Below, one piece after another: positions 1 to 5,310 of a DNA stretch of 7,141 nucleotides. A program made the translations under genes and the position numbers. The DNA comes from Burkholderiales bacterium. Its GTDB lineage: Bacteria; Pseudomonadota; Gammaproteobacteria; Burkholderiales; Burkholderiaceae. The stretch is from positions 1-7,141 of the forward strand of contig CAHJWV010000479.1 of assembly GCA_903643055.1 (NCBI GenBank). Direction: 5' to 3'. Every line of letters starts with the position of its first letter. The first letter of the stretch is position 1. Below the pieces are notes generated by a model. The model was not told where the DNA came from. It saw only the letters and a list, made by a program, of their open reading frames with translations, and made no database searches.

Positions 1-84
1 TCAGGGGATTTGGGATGCAAGATTCACGCCGGAAAGTGAGCGTTCATGCGGGGTGTAGCGGTATTGCAGGGCCGACTTCTTAGT

Positions 85-112
85 TTAGACTACAATGTAT
101 ATTATGTAAAGT
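85..112 (+). other. Xer recombination (dif/cer-like) site, candidate
   Basis: This 28-bp AT-rich block fits the 11-6-11 layout of a XerC/XerD site. The left arm is 85-95 and ends TACAA, the centre 96-101 is TGTATA, and the right arm 102-112 is TTATGTAAAGT. From memory, the E. coli dif centre is TGTATA and its XerD arm is TTATGTTAAAT, so the centre is identical and the right arm matches at 9 of 11 positions. The left-arm ending TACAA matches that of the plasmid site cer, while the outer part of the left arm is poorly conserved. Xer sites resolve chromosome or plasmid dimers and are also used as integration sites by some mobile elements. No recombinase gene is in the window. The alternative is a chance AT-rich promoter-like segment, since TATATT and TATTAT could act as -10 boxes. 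Confidence 0.4.
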
Positions 113-123
113 TGTTGAGATGC

Positions 124-146
124 GCTGAAAGAGTTGCTTTTTCAGC
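124..146. repeat. Short inverted repeat (hairpin)
   Basis: GCTGAAA at 124-130 is complementary to TTTCAGC at 140-146, giving a 7-bp stem with a 9-nt loop. No run of T follows on either strand, so it does not look like an intrinsic terminator. It sits 12 bp to the right of the dif-like site. Accessory inverted repeats can flank such sites, but nothing else here supports a link. Confidence 0.35.
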
Positions 147-333
147 TCTTGGCTCTCTAACTCACCCTGATTCTTGCTCCTCGACGAGATGAATCGAGTG
201 GTTCCATGAGGCGCGCTGGTGGAGTTGGTGTGGCGCTGCGCCCCTGCGGGGCTGGCTGCCGGAAGGTTCGTTGATCCGCGTTCGGCGTCGCCGGTGATCC
301 AAAGCCGGTCAAAGGCCGTAAATTGGCTGCGGA

Positions 334-650
334 CTGATCACCGTTGCTTCCGGCTGGCTGCCGCCGGATCAGCGCAGCCGCCAAAACACCCTTGACCGAC
401 CGCTGGACCCTCTGCACTGTCGACTGGCTTCTTGCGTAACATCCTTGTTGCCGCAATCGCGACCCTCGGATCATCGTTGCTGCACCAATAGTGCATTTTG
501 GTTGGCCGCGGATCGTTGCTGCTGCGGCATTGGCGACCGGCGGATCATCGTTGCTGCGCTCACATTGCCATTTGGCTTCCTGGGGATCATTGCCGCTGCT
601 GACTTGGCGCTCACTGGTTGCGAAAGGATCAGCGACACTGCTGTGAGGTT
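334..650 (+). repeat. Degenerate GGATC-headed repeat array with 32/42-bp spacing
   Basis: The recurring core is close to GGATCATCGTTGCTGC. Recognisable units begin at about 334, 366, 436, 468, 510, 542, 584 and 626, giving spacings of 32, 70, 32, 42, 32, 42 and 42 bp. The best copies are at 468 and 542, identical over 16 bp. The unit at 436 lacks GATC but matches the 468 copy across its middle. Several units carry a TTGGC motif after the core. Most units contain GATC, so GATC sites are clustered here. The stretch 113-720 holds no convincing gene: ORFs on both strands run through it, but they reflect the repeat and have Arg/Ala/Cys-rich shadow-like compositions. The function is unknown. Possibilities include a binding-site array, a decayed tandem duplication or a remnant of repetitive coding sequence. 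Confidence 0.55.
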
Positions 651-721
651 TGCGTTTTGCCGCCCTGAGGTTAGGCTGCCGGGCTGCCATGCATGCCTGC
701 TCACAGGACTAGACTGCTCGA

Positions 722-970
722 ATGACGCCCTCCTCCGTACCTTCGTCTCAGCCTCAAGGCGGGCTCTGGGTAACGTTGCCGCAAGCGCTATCAGAGGCGG
801 TTGCGCGAGTGCACACCGAGGGCGAAACGCTCGAATCCTTTGTCAATGACGCGGTGCGAGAGAACATCAGGCGGCGGCAGCTCGCTGGGTTGGGATCTGG
901 CGCACAGGACCGTGATTGCCTACCGAGCTCAGACCATTTGTGTTGCCGCAGTTCATCGGCACCGGGGTAG
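722..970 (+). CDS. Ribbon-helix-helix antitoxin-like protein, probably with an altered C-terminus
   Basis: This 82-residue ORF has an N-terminal half resembling small ribbon-helix-helix antitoxins (CopG/ParD or YlcI/YnfO type). A beta-strand-like stretch (WVTLPQAL, residues 16-23) is followed by two helices, SEAVARVHTEGETLESFVND and AVRENIRRRQ, ending near residue 53. The pattern of a strand, then a helix with EGE and SFV, then AVRE, is typical of such proteins, which bind their own promoter as dimers and neutralise a partner toxin. After residue 54 the reading becomes rich in Cys, Ser and Gly and no longer resembles a toxin-binding tail, so a frameshift or deletion is likely. The only Shine-Dalgarno candidate is AGGA at 705-708, which is rather far from the ATG. 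No intact toxin gene follows. It may be a remnant rather than a working gene. Confidence 0.45.
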   Translation: MTPSSVPSSQPQGGLWVTLPQALSEAVARVHTEGETLESFVNDAVRENIRRRQLAGLGSGAQDRDCLPSSDHLCCRSSSAPG

Positions 971-1182
971 CGGGCCACCTCGCCTTCGCCGCTCGGCGCC
1001 CTTGGCGACGCGACACCGCGACAAGCCGTCGAGCAAAGCCATGCCGAACGGGTGTTGGAGGTGGCCCTGCACGGCGGCTGACCGAACCTCGTCTGTTCTG
1101 GGGACCGGCGCAATTCGATTCTCGAGCCTCGGGCAACGTCCGGCAGCCTATCCCATGCGCTGTTCTAAGCGGCAAGCGCCAC
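971..1182. other. Gene-free stretch with coding-like fragments
   Basis: No complete gene is visible between the antitoxin-like ORF and the stop of the minus-strand gene. On the plus strand, the same frame as the antitoxin-like ORF reopens after TAG at 968-970. It ends at TGA 1079-1081 with a helical, GC3-rich stretch (RQAVEQSHAERVLEVALHGG) that looks like a genuine C-terminus. A second frame at about 880-960 encodes VIAYRAQTICVAAVHRHRG, which loosely resembles the C-terminal strand region of RelE/ParE toxins. Together these suggest decayed genes rather than empty spacer, but neither assignment is firm. Confidence 0.3.
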
Positions 1183-1900
1183 CTATGCATCGACTTCGTC
1201 AGGCGCCTGCTCGTCAACCGACGCAGCGTTCGCCTTCTTGAACGTGGCGAGTTCGTTGTGTACCTCGCTGACCCTCACCAGGCGCAGGAGCGCGGAGGCT
1301 TCCTCGAACCAGTCCTCGTCCTGACCCGCCCATGGCTCGGCTGTTTCGAGCGTGATGTCGAAGCGCTCGATGTCCTGCCGCAGACAGTCGTCCACGAACC
1401 AGTCCCGACCGGGCCGATACGGCAGCGCGTACCAGCTTTGGAAGAAAGGCTCGAGCGCCTCGATGCCGCGCAAAACGACCTGCAGCTCCTCACGTGCCTC
1501 AGCGTGCAAACCCGCCAGCAGAGGGAGACGGTCGTCAGTCGTGGCCAACGTCGCGACAATCTGCCAGCACAGGCCACCAGGGGACTTGAACTTCACGTTG
1601 CGAATGAAATCAGCAGCCTGCCGCCGTTCGCCGGCGCGGCTGCACAGTGAGGCTTGGAGGGCATTCGCCTCCCGCTCCCATTCCTGGTCGACCTCCTCGG
1701 TTCCGCGTTCGGCGCAGGCCTCCAAGTAGGTATAGAACGCAGCAGCCAGTTGTCCCGTCGTCATTTCCTCGCCAGCTGCAAAGAGTCGGTTGGCAAAGCC
1801 TTCGGCTGTGCCGATGCCGCCGTCCCATACGCGTTTGTCGAGGCCGTAGTCGCGGATGACTCGGCGAGCGTCATTGGGGGTCCTGTTCAGATGGCTCTTG
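1183..1900 (-). pseudogene. Unrecognised protein gene, interrupted by IS66 at codon 5 (main fragment)
   Basis: This fragment is the body of a minus-strand gene that ends at a TAG stop (1183-1185). Removing the IS66 element and one copy of the target duplication rejoins it exactly in frame with an ATG at 4692-4694, giving a 240-residue protein that begins MLKSHLNRTPNDARRVIRDY. I do not recognise the family. It appears soluble and largely helical, with no signal peptide or membrane segment. It has a Trp/Phe-rich second half (CWQIV near 113-117, FFQSWY near 154-159, DWFVDDC near 168-174, EPWAGQDEDWF near 190-200) and an acidic tail. Codon use is GC3-rich, as in the other minus-strand genes, which supports it as a real gene before the insertion. 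Without its own start it is probably inactive, unless an alternative start inside the element is used: the frame stays open into the element, with a GTG at 1978-1980. Confidence 0.75.
1893..1900. repeat. IS66 target-site duplication, left copy
   Basis: GGCTCTTG abuts the left terminal inverted repeat and is repeated perfectly at 4682-4689. An 8-bp duplication is the size characteristic of IS66-family insertion. Confidence 0.95.
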
Positions 1901-1926
1901 GTAAGCGGCTGGCCGCGGCACCTTGA
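1901..1926 (+). repeat. IS66 left terminal inverted repeat
   Basis: The sequence begins GTAAGCGGCTGGCCGCGGCA. Compared with the inverse of 4656-4681 it differs at positions 4, 8 and 22 only. The GTAAGCG start is typical of IS66 ends. Confidence 0.93.
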
Positions 1927-1951
1927 TGGGCATCGGTCTTTGTAGGAGCCT

Positions 1952-1981
1952 CGTGTCCACTTAGACTTCTTGGTGGACACG
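1952..1981 (+). promoter_or_regulatory. Perfect 9-bp hairpin overlapping the tnpA GTG start
   Basis: CGTGTCCAC at 1952-1960 pairs perfectly with GTGGACACG at 1973-1981 across a 12-nt loop. The last stem base is the G of the proposed tnpA GTG codon. In the transcript this would place the region before the start in a stem, which could limit initiation at GTG 1981 or block readthrough transcription from translating tnpA. It could also be a protein-binding operator. Its regulatory role is inferred; the inverted repeat itself is plain in the sequence. Confidence 0.5.
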
Positions 1982-2373
1982 TGCACACTATTGCGGACGA
2001 AGCGGGCGTTGCGATGGGTCGTCGGCGCCGACGCATTCACAGCGATGAGTTCAAGGCGCAGGTTGTCGCGGCCTGCAGACCGGCGGGCGTATCGATCGCC
2101 GCCGTGGCGATGGCCAACGGCGTCAACGCCAATCTGGCGCGCCGGTGGGTCAAGGCATCCGAGCGCTGCGCCGAGCGGCGCAGCGGTGCTCAGCCCGCTG
2201 CGCTCACCAGCGGCGTTGCGTCGACAGAGTTCGTGCCGCTGACGTTGCCGGCGGCTGCGCCGCCGCAGGACATCCGTATCGAGTTGCGCCGCGGCGCTAC
2301 CGCCATCAGCCTGAGTTGGCCCTGCAGCGCGGCATCGGAGTGCTCGGCCTGGTTGCGTGAGCTGCTGCGGTGA
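1981..2373 (+). CDS. tnpA: IS66 accessory protein TnpA (helix-turn-helix)
   Basis: This is the first gene of the IS66 trio, encoding 130 residues. It is a small DNA-binding protein required along with TnpB and TnpC for transposition in this family. A basic patch (GRRRRR, residues 13-18) precedes the helix-turn-helix region at roughly residues 22-58, which includes SDEFKAQVVAACRPAGVSIA, the block where IS66 TnpA proteins are most conserved. The C-terminus (IRIELRRGAT and SAWLRELLR, roughly residues 99-130) is also typical, and a Pro/Ala-rich linker lies between the two parts. The GTG at 1981 is taken as the start because it leaves the usual short lead before the basic patch. An ATG at 2014 in the same frame is a plausible alternative, and neither has a good Shine-Dalgarno. 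The gene overlaps tnpB by 4 bp. Confidence 0.9.
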   Translation: MHTIADEAGVAMGRRRRRIHSDEFKAQVVAACRPAGVSIAAVAMANGVNANLARRWVKASERCAERRSGAQPAALTSGVASTEFVPLTLPAAAPPQDIRIELRRGATAISLSWPCSAASECSAWLRELLR

Positions 2374-2735
2374 TCCGTATCGACGCCGTCTGGCTGGCGG
2401 TCCAACCGATCGACATGCGCGCCGGTGCCGAGCGGCTGCTGGCAAGCGTGGTGCAGGTCTTCGGCGCCGCACAGGCGCACCACGGCTACCTCTTCGCCAA
2501 CGCCCGGTTGACCCGCATCAAGCTGCTGGTGCATGACGGGTTCGGCGTCTGGTGCGCAGCGCGGCGCCTGCACAAGGGCAGCTTCGAATGGCCGAGTGGC
2601 GCAACAACCGGGAGCGCAGCCGGCACGCCAGCCGGCACAGTGCCGATCACGTTGACCCGCGATCAATTCGACGCCCTGGTGGTGGGATTGCCGTGGCAGC
2701 GCCTCGAGCAACTCCGAGTCATTACCCGCATGTGA
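2370..2735 (+). CDS. tnpB: IS66 accessory protein TnpB
   Basis: This encodes 121 residues, the normal size for the IS66 Orf2/TnpB family (unrelated to the IS200/IS605 TnpB nuclease). Family landmarks are VQPIDMRAGAERL (about 11-23), a core including HHGYLFANARLTRIKLLVHD (37-56), then GFGVWCAARRLHKGSFEWP (57-75), and the closing LTRDQFDALVVGLPWQRL (95-112). Between residues 76 and 92 is a Gly/Thr/Ala-rich linker that looks poorly conserved. The GTG start overlaps the tnpA stop in GTGA, so translation is probably coupled to tnpA, as usual in this family. The precise biochemical role is unknown, but the protein is needed for efficient transposition. Confidence 0.93.
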   Translation: MIRIDAVWLAVQPIDMRAGAERLLASVVQVFGAAQAHHGYLFANARLTRIKLLVHDGFGVWCAARRLHKGSFEWPSGATTGSAAGTPAGTVPITLTRDQFDALVVGLPWQRLEQLRVITRM

Positions 2736-2814
2736 GTCGGGCCGCAACGGCCGATCGAAGGCAATTGGGCGAAGACCCGATGGGTGGTCGACGCTCGGTC
2801 TCGAACAATGCCAC

Positions 2815-4452
2815 ATGCTCGACGTGCAGGCCATCGACCCCCAGGACATCTCGGCGCTGAGCGCGGGCGAACTGGGGGGCCTCTTCACCCAGATGCGGGC
2901 TCACATCGACGAGCAGAGCCGCCACATCGGCGAGCAGAGCAAACGCATCGACTCACAAGCGCAGGCCATCAAGTGGCGCGACGCGAAGATCCAGAGCATC
3001 ACGTTCCAGCTCGCGCGGTTCAAGGCCTGGAAGTTCGGCGCCAGGACCGAGCGCATGAACGCCGAGCAGCGCGACATCTTCGAGGAGACCTGTGCGGCCG
3101 ACCAGGCCAGCCTGGAGGCGCAGCTCGCCGCCCTGCAAGGCACAGCCGGCGACGGCAGCGCACCCGAGAAGGAAGCCGACAAGGACACCCACAAGCAGCC
3201 CCGCCGCCCACCCAGGCGCGAAGCCTTGCCGGAGCACCTGCCACGCGTGGATCAGCGCGTGGAGCCCGAGGACACGCGCTGCCCGACGCCCGAGTGCGCC
3301 CAGCCGATGGTGCGCGTGGGCGAGGACATCAGCGAGCGGCTGGACATCATCCCGGCGCAGTTCTTCGTGCAGCGCCAGATCCGCGGCAAGTGGGCCTGCC
3401 GGTGCTGCCAGCTGCTGGTGCAGGAGCCGGCCGCGCCCCAGGTCTTCGACAACGCGCTGCCAACGCCGGGCTTGCAGGCCCACGTGGCCGTCAGCCGCTT
3501 CGTCGATCACATCCCCTACTACCGGCAGGAGCAGATCAACGCCCGCACGGGGGTTCACACGCCGCGCTCGACGCTGGCGGGCTGGGGCGGACAGACGGGG
3601 GCCCAGTTGATGCCGCAGTACGGCGCGCACCGGGAGTTCGTGCTCGGCTCGCGGGTGCTGCACGCCGACGAGACGCCGATCTCGCTGCTGGACCCCGCAG
3701 CGGGCAAGACCAAGAAGGCCTACATGTGGGCCTACGCCCGAGGCGCCTTCGAGCCCGAGCCGGGAGTCGTGTTCGACTTCTGCCTCGGGCGGGGCGCGAA
3801 GTATCCGGCCGAGTTCCTCACGGACTGGTCCGGCACGCTGGTGGTCGACGCCTACGCCGGCTACGACGCCGCGCTCGCGCTGGACGGGCGCAGCACTGCG
3901 TATTGTCTGGCTCACGCGAGGAGGAAGTTCGACGAACTGGTCAAGGCCAATGCCAGTGTCGTGGCCGGCCAGGCCATCCAGCGCATCGCATGGCTGTACC
4001 GGATCGAGGCCAACGCCAGGGAACTCACTGCCGAGCAGCGGCTGCTGATGCGCCGGGAGCGGTCCCGCCCACTGTGGGAGGAGATGCATGTGTGGCTCCA
4101 GCTTGAGCGCACCCGCGTGCCCGATGGCAGCGCCATCGCCAAGGCAATCGACTACAGCCTGAACCACTGGGTCGGGCTCGGGAGGTTCCTGCTGGACGGC
4201 GATGTGCCGATCGACAATAACTACGTCGAGAACCGGATCCGGCCGTGGGCCCTTGGCCGACGCAACTGGTTGTTCATTGGCAGCCAGTTGGCGGGCGAGC
4301 GGGCCGCGGTGGTGATGAGCCTGCTGCAATCGGCCAAGCTCAACGGGCATGAGCCGTGGGCCTACCTGAAAGACGTGCTCACCCGACTGCCGACGCAGTT
4401 GAACAGTCGCATCCAGGAACTGCTGCCGCATCGGTGGCAACGCGCCGACTGA
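2815..4452 (+). CDS. tnpC: IS66 transposase TnpC (DDE)
   Basis: This 545-residue DDE transposase cuts and joins the element ends. An N-terminal helical coiled-coil region (about 20-110, with repeated EQSRHIGEQSKRID) is followed by a basic linker. Next comes a zinc-binding module with C156-x4-C161 and C195-x2-C198, including the family pattern GEDISERLDIIP. The catalytic domain follows: D285 in VLHADETPIS, D345 in VVDAYAGY, the AHARRKF segment near 366-372, and E472 in DNNYVENRIRPWALGRRNW. The conserved C-terminal region (GERAAVVMSLLQSAKLNGHE, about 494-513, then WAYLKDVLTRLP) is present, so the protein is full length with all three acidic residues. The gene begins 79 bp after tnpB at ATG 2815. 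Long antisense ORFs over this gene are composition artefacts. Confidence 0.97.
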   Translation: MLDVQAIDPQDISALSAGELGGLFTQMRAHIDEQSRHIGEQSKRIDSQAQAIKWRDAKIQSITFQLARFKAWKFGARTERMNAEQRDIFEETCAADQASLEAQLAALQGTAGDGSAPEKEADKDTHKQPRRPPRREALPEHLPRVDQRVEPEDTRCPTPECAQPMVRVGEDISERLDIIPAQFFVQRQIRGKWACRCCQLLVQEPAAPQVFDNALPTPGLQAHVAVSRFVDHIPYYRQEQINARTGVHTPRSTLAGWGGQTGAQLMPQYGAHREFVLGSRVLHADETPISLLDPAAGKTKKAYMWAYARGAFEPEPGVVFDFCLGRGAKYPAEFLTDWSGTLVVDAYAGYDAALALDGRSTAYCLAHARRKFDELVKANASVVAGQAIQRIAWLYRIEANARELTAEQRLLMRRERSRPLWEEMHVWLQLERTRVPDGSAIAKAIDYSLNHWVGLGRFLLDGDVPIDNNYVENRIRPWALGRRNWLFIGSQLAGERAAVVMSLLQSAKLNGHEPWAYLKDVLTRLPTQLNSRIQELLPHRWQRAD

Positions 4453-4512
4453 AGCCAGGCAGCGTGCGCCGACGCGGCGCATCGCCGCAATCGCGGACCG
4501 GTTGAAGATCAA

Positions 4513-4583
4513 CGCGGCCAACGCTGCGGCGTTCAGCCATCGCGCGGCCAACGCTGCGGCGTTCAGCCATCGCGCTGCCAACG
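4513..4583 (+). repeat. 30-bp tandem repeat in the IS66 right-end spacer
   Basis: Two perfect adjacent copies of a 30-bp unit lie at 4513-4542 and 4543-4572. Each begins CGCGGCCAACGCTGCGGCGT. A partial third copy at 4573-4583 has one mismatch. They fall between the tnpC stop and the right inverted repeat, a 200-bp stretch with no convincing gene. The repeats could be internal binding sites for the transposition proteins or a recent slippage duplication. Confidence 0.85.
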
Positions 4584-4655
4584 CCATCGCCGCGCTGCAC
4601 ATCGCCCCCATCAGGTTCGCCATGGATGCGATGCTCGGGCAGCAGGTGACTCAAC

Positions 4656-4681
4656 TCAACGTGCCGCGGCCAGACGCATAC
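4656..4681 (-). repeat. IS66 right terminal inverted repeat
   Basis: Read on the minus strand from 4681 it begins GTATGCGTCTGGCCGCGGCA. It matches the left end at 23 of 26 positions and abuts the right copy of the 8-bp duplication. Confidence 0.93.
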
Positions 4682-4689
4682 GGCTCTTG
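4682..4689. repeat. IS66 target-site duplication, right copy
   Basis: GGCTCTTG is identical to 1893-1900. On the minus strand it spans the third to fifth codons of the interrupted gene. Confidence 0.95.
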
Positions 4690-4709
4690 AGCATTGGTGA
4701 TGTTCCTTT
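4690..4709 (-). pseudogene. Stranded start codon and ribosome-binding site of the interrupted gene
   Basis: On the minus strand AAAGGA (4709-4704) lies 9 nt before ATG 4694-4692. This is a well-placed Shine-Dalgarno and the best start signal in the window. The next codons, CTC AAG AGC, run into the target duplication and would continue into 1900-1183 if the element were excised. The same frame is also open for 25 codons upstream, back to a TGA at 4770-4772, and reads like protein (YPYWELDGEGFVVFKVRTEK) but offers no ATG or GTG. The native N-terminus could therefore once have been longer, with a frameshift upstream. ATG 4694 is the better supported start. Confidence 0.65.
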
Positions 4710-5310
4710 CTTTTCGGTGCGAACCTTGAAGACAACGAATCCTTCGCCGTCCAGTTCCCAATAGGGATATCACATGGTCCGTCGAGCTTCAAGGGCGCCC
4801 CGGAGATGCACAGGCGGCGTGTAGTCGCCTCGTGGCCCTCGCCCGCGCTGCGCGTGATCCCAGCGTAGACACGGCTCCTGTCAAATTTCTGTCCTCTCTG
4901 GAACGGGGGCAACGTGCGCAGTTGCAGCGTGATGCTTCGCGCGTTGCGCCAACCTGCTAGTCGTCGCGGAGGTGGGCCCGCTTGCCTCACGGGCACACTG
5001 CCTGAGCCCGTTTCCCCGGCCCATCAAAACCCAATCAAGAAACCTGCACCCTTGAGATTTGTATAAGTCTTTGATTTGCAAAGTATGGCCAGCGGCCTTG
5101 CGGGTTGGGCGTCATCCGTTCACTCTCGATGGACGTGTGTCCATCCGAGCGAGTTCTAACAGGCCAGCATCATGAGGGCAATAGCACGGGAACGCAGCGT
5201 CGATGTCCTCGCTGTGCCGAGTGACGGTCGATCCACACGGGCGAGCAGCCATTCCAGCTGGACGAAATCCATCGCCGACGGGACTGCGCTCGCAGCCTCG
5301 CGGACCCAGC
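4710..5310. other. Intergenic region without a convincing gene
   Basis: About 600 bp separates the stranded start of the interrupted gene from the stop of the DUF5677 gene. ORFs crossing it have shadow-like composition and no ribosome-binding site. It presumably holds the promoter of the interrupted gene, but no clear -35/-10 pair is visible. Visible structure consists of an AT-rich patch at about 5050-5085 with a direct repeat of GATTTG (5056-5061 and 5073-5078), and the hairpin at 5125-5149. Confidence 0.5.
5125..5149. repeat. Strong hairpin
   Basis: CTCGATGGAC (5125-5134) pairs with GTCCATC-GAG (5139-5149), giving 10 base pairs with one bulged C and a GTGT loop. It lies about 160 bp downstream of the DUF5677 stop codon in the direction of transcription. 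No U-tract follows on either strand, so it is not a standard intrinsic terminator. It may be an operator-like palindrome or an RNA-stabilising structure. Confidence 0.5.

Larger units (their letters stand above)
1901..4681 (+). mobile_element. Complete IS66-family insertion sequence, 2,781 bp
   Basis: The element is bounded by terminal inverted repeats (1901-1926 and 4656-4681) that start with GTA and match at 23 of 26 positions. Perfect 8-bp direct repeats (GGCTCTTG) lie outside both ends. Inside are the three IS66 genes tnpA, tnpB and tnpC in the standard order and orientation, all with open frames. Length, gene content, end sequence and duplication size all agree with the family. It has inserted into codon 5 of a minus-strand gene. 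Intact ends, intact genes and an unchanged target duplication point to a relatively recent insertion that may still be mobile. I cannot assign an ISfinder name from the sequence alone. Confidence 0.96.

Noticed and set aside
334..650. CRISPR array
   Set aside because: Units are degenerate, there is no constant repeat separated by unique spacers of even length, and no cas gene is present.
157..690. 177-residue minus-strand ORF and overlapping ORFs in the left region
   Set aside because: They run through the degenerate repeat array, have shadow-like composition and lack ribosome-binding sites.
916..1650. 244-residue plus-strand ORF
   Set aside because: Mostly antisense to the interrupted minus-strand gene, which has better codon use and rejoins in frame with a good start.
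1183..2472. A single 429-residue minus-strand gene
   Set aside because: Its first part is antisense to tnpA and tnpB and its last part is the interrupted host gene; the junction is exactly the IS66 left end at 1901.
2784..4106. 440-residue plus-strand ORF in another frame of tnpC
   Set aside because: Arg/Gly/Ala/Pro-rich shadow of tnpC with no domain features.
2953..4623. 556-residue minus-strand ORF opposite tnpC
   Set aside because: It is antisense to a clear IS66 transposase with intact motifs; its length is a by-product of high GC, and it has no recognisable domain or ribosome-binding site.
5125..5149. Intrinsic terminator for the DUF5677 gene
   Set aside because: The hairpin is strong but is not followed by a T-run on either strand and lies about 160 bp past the stop codon.
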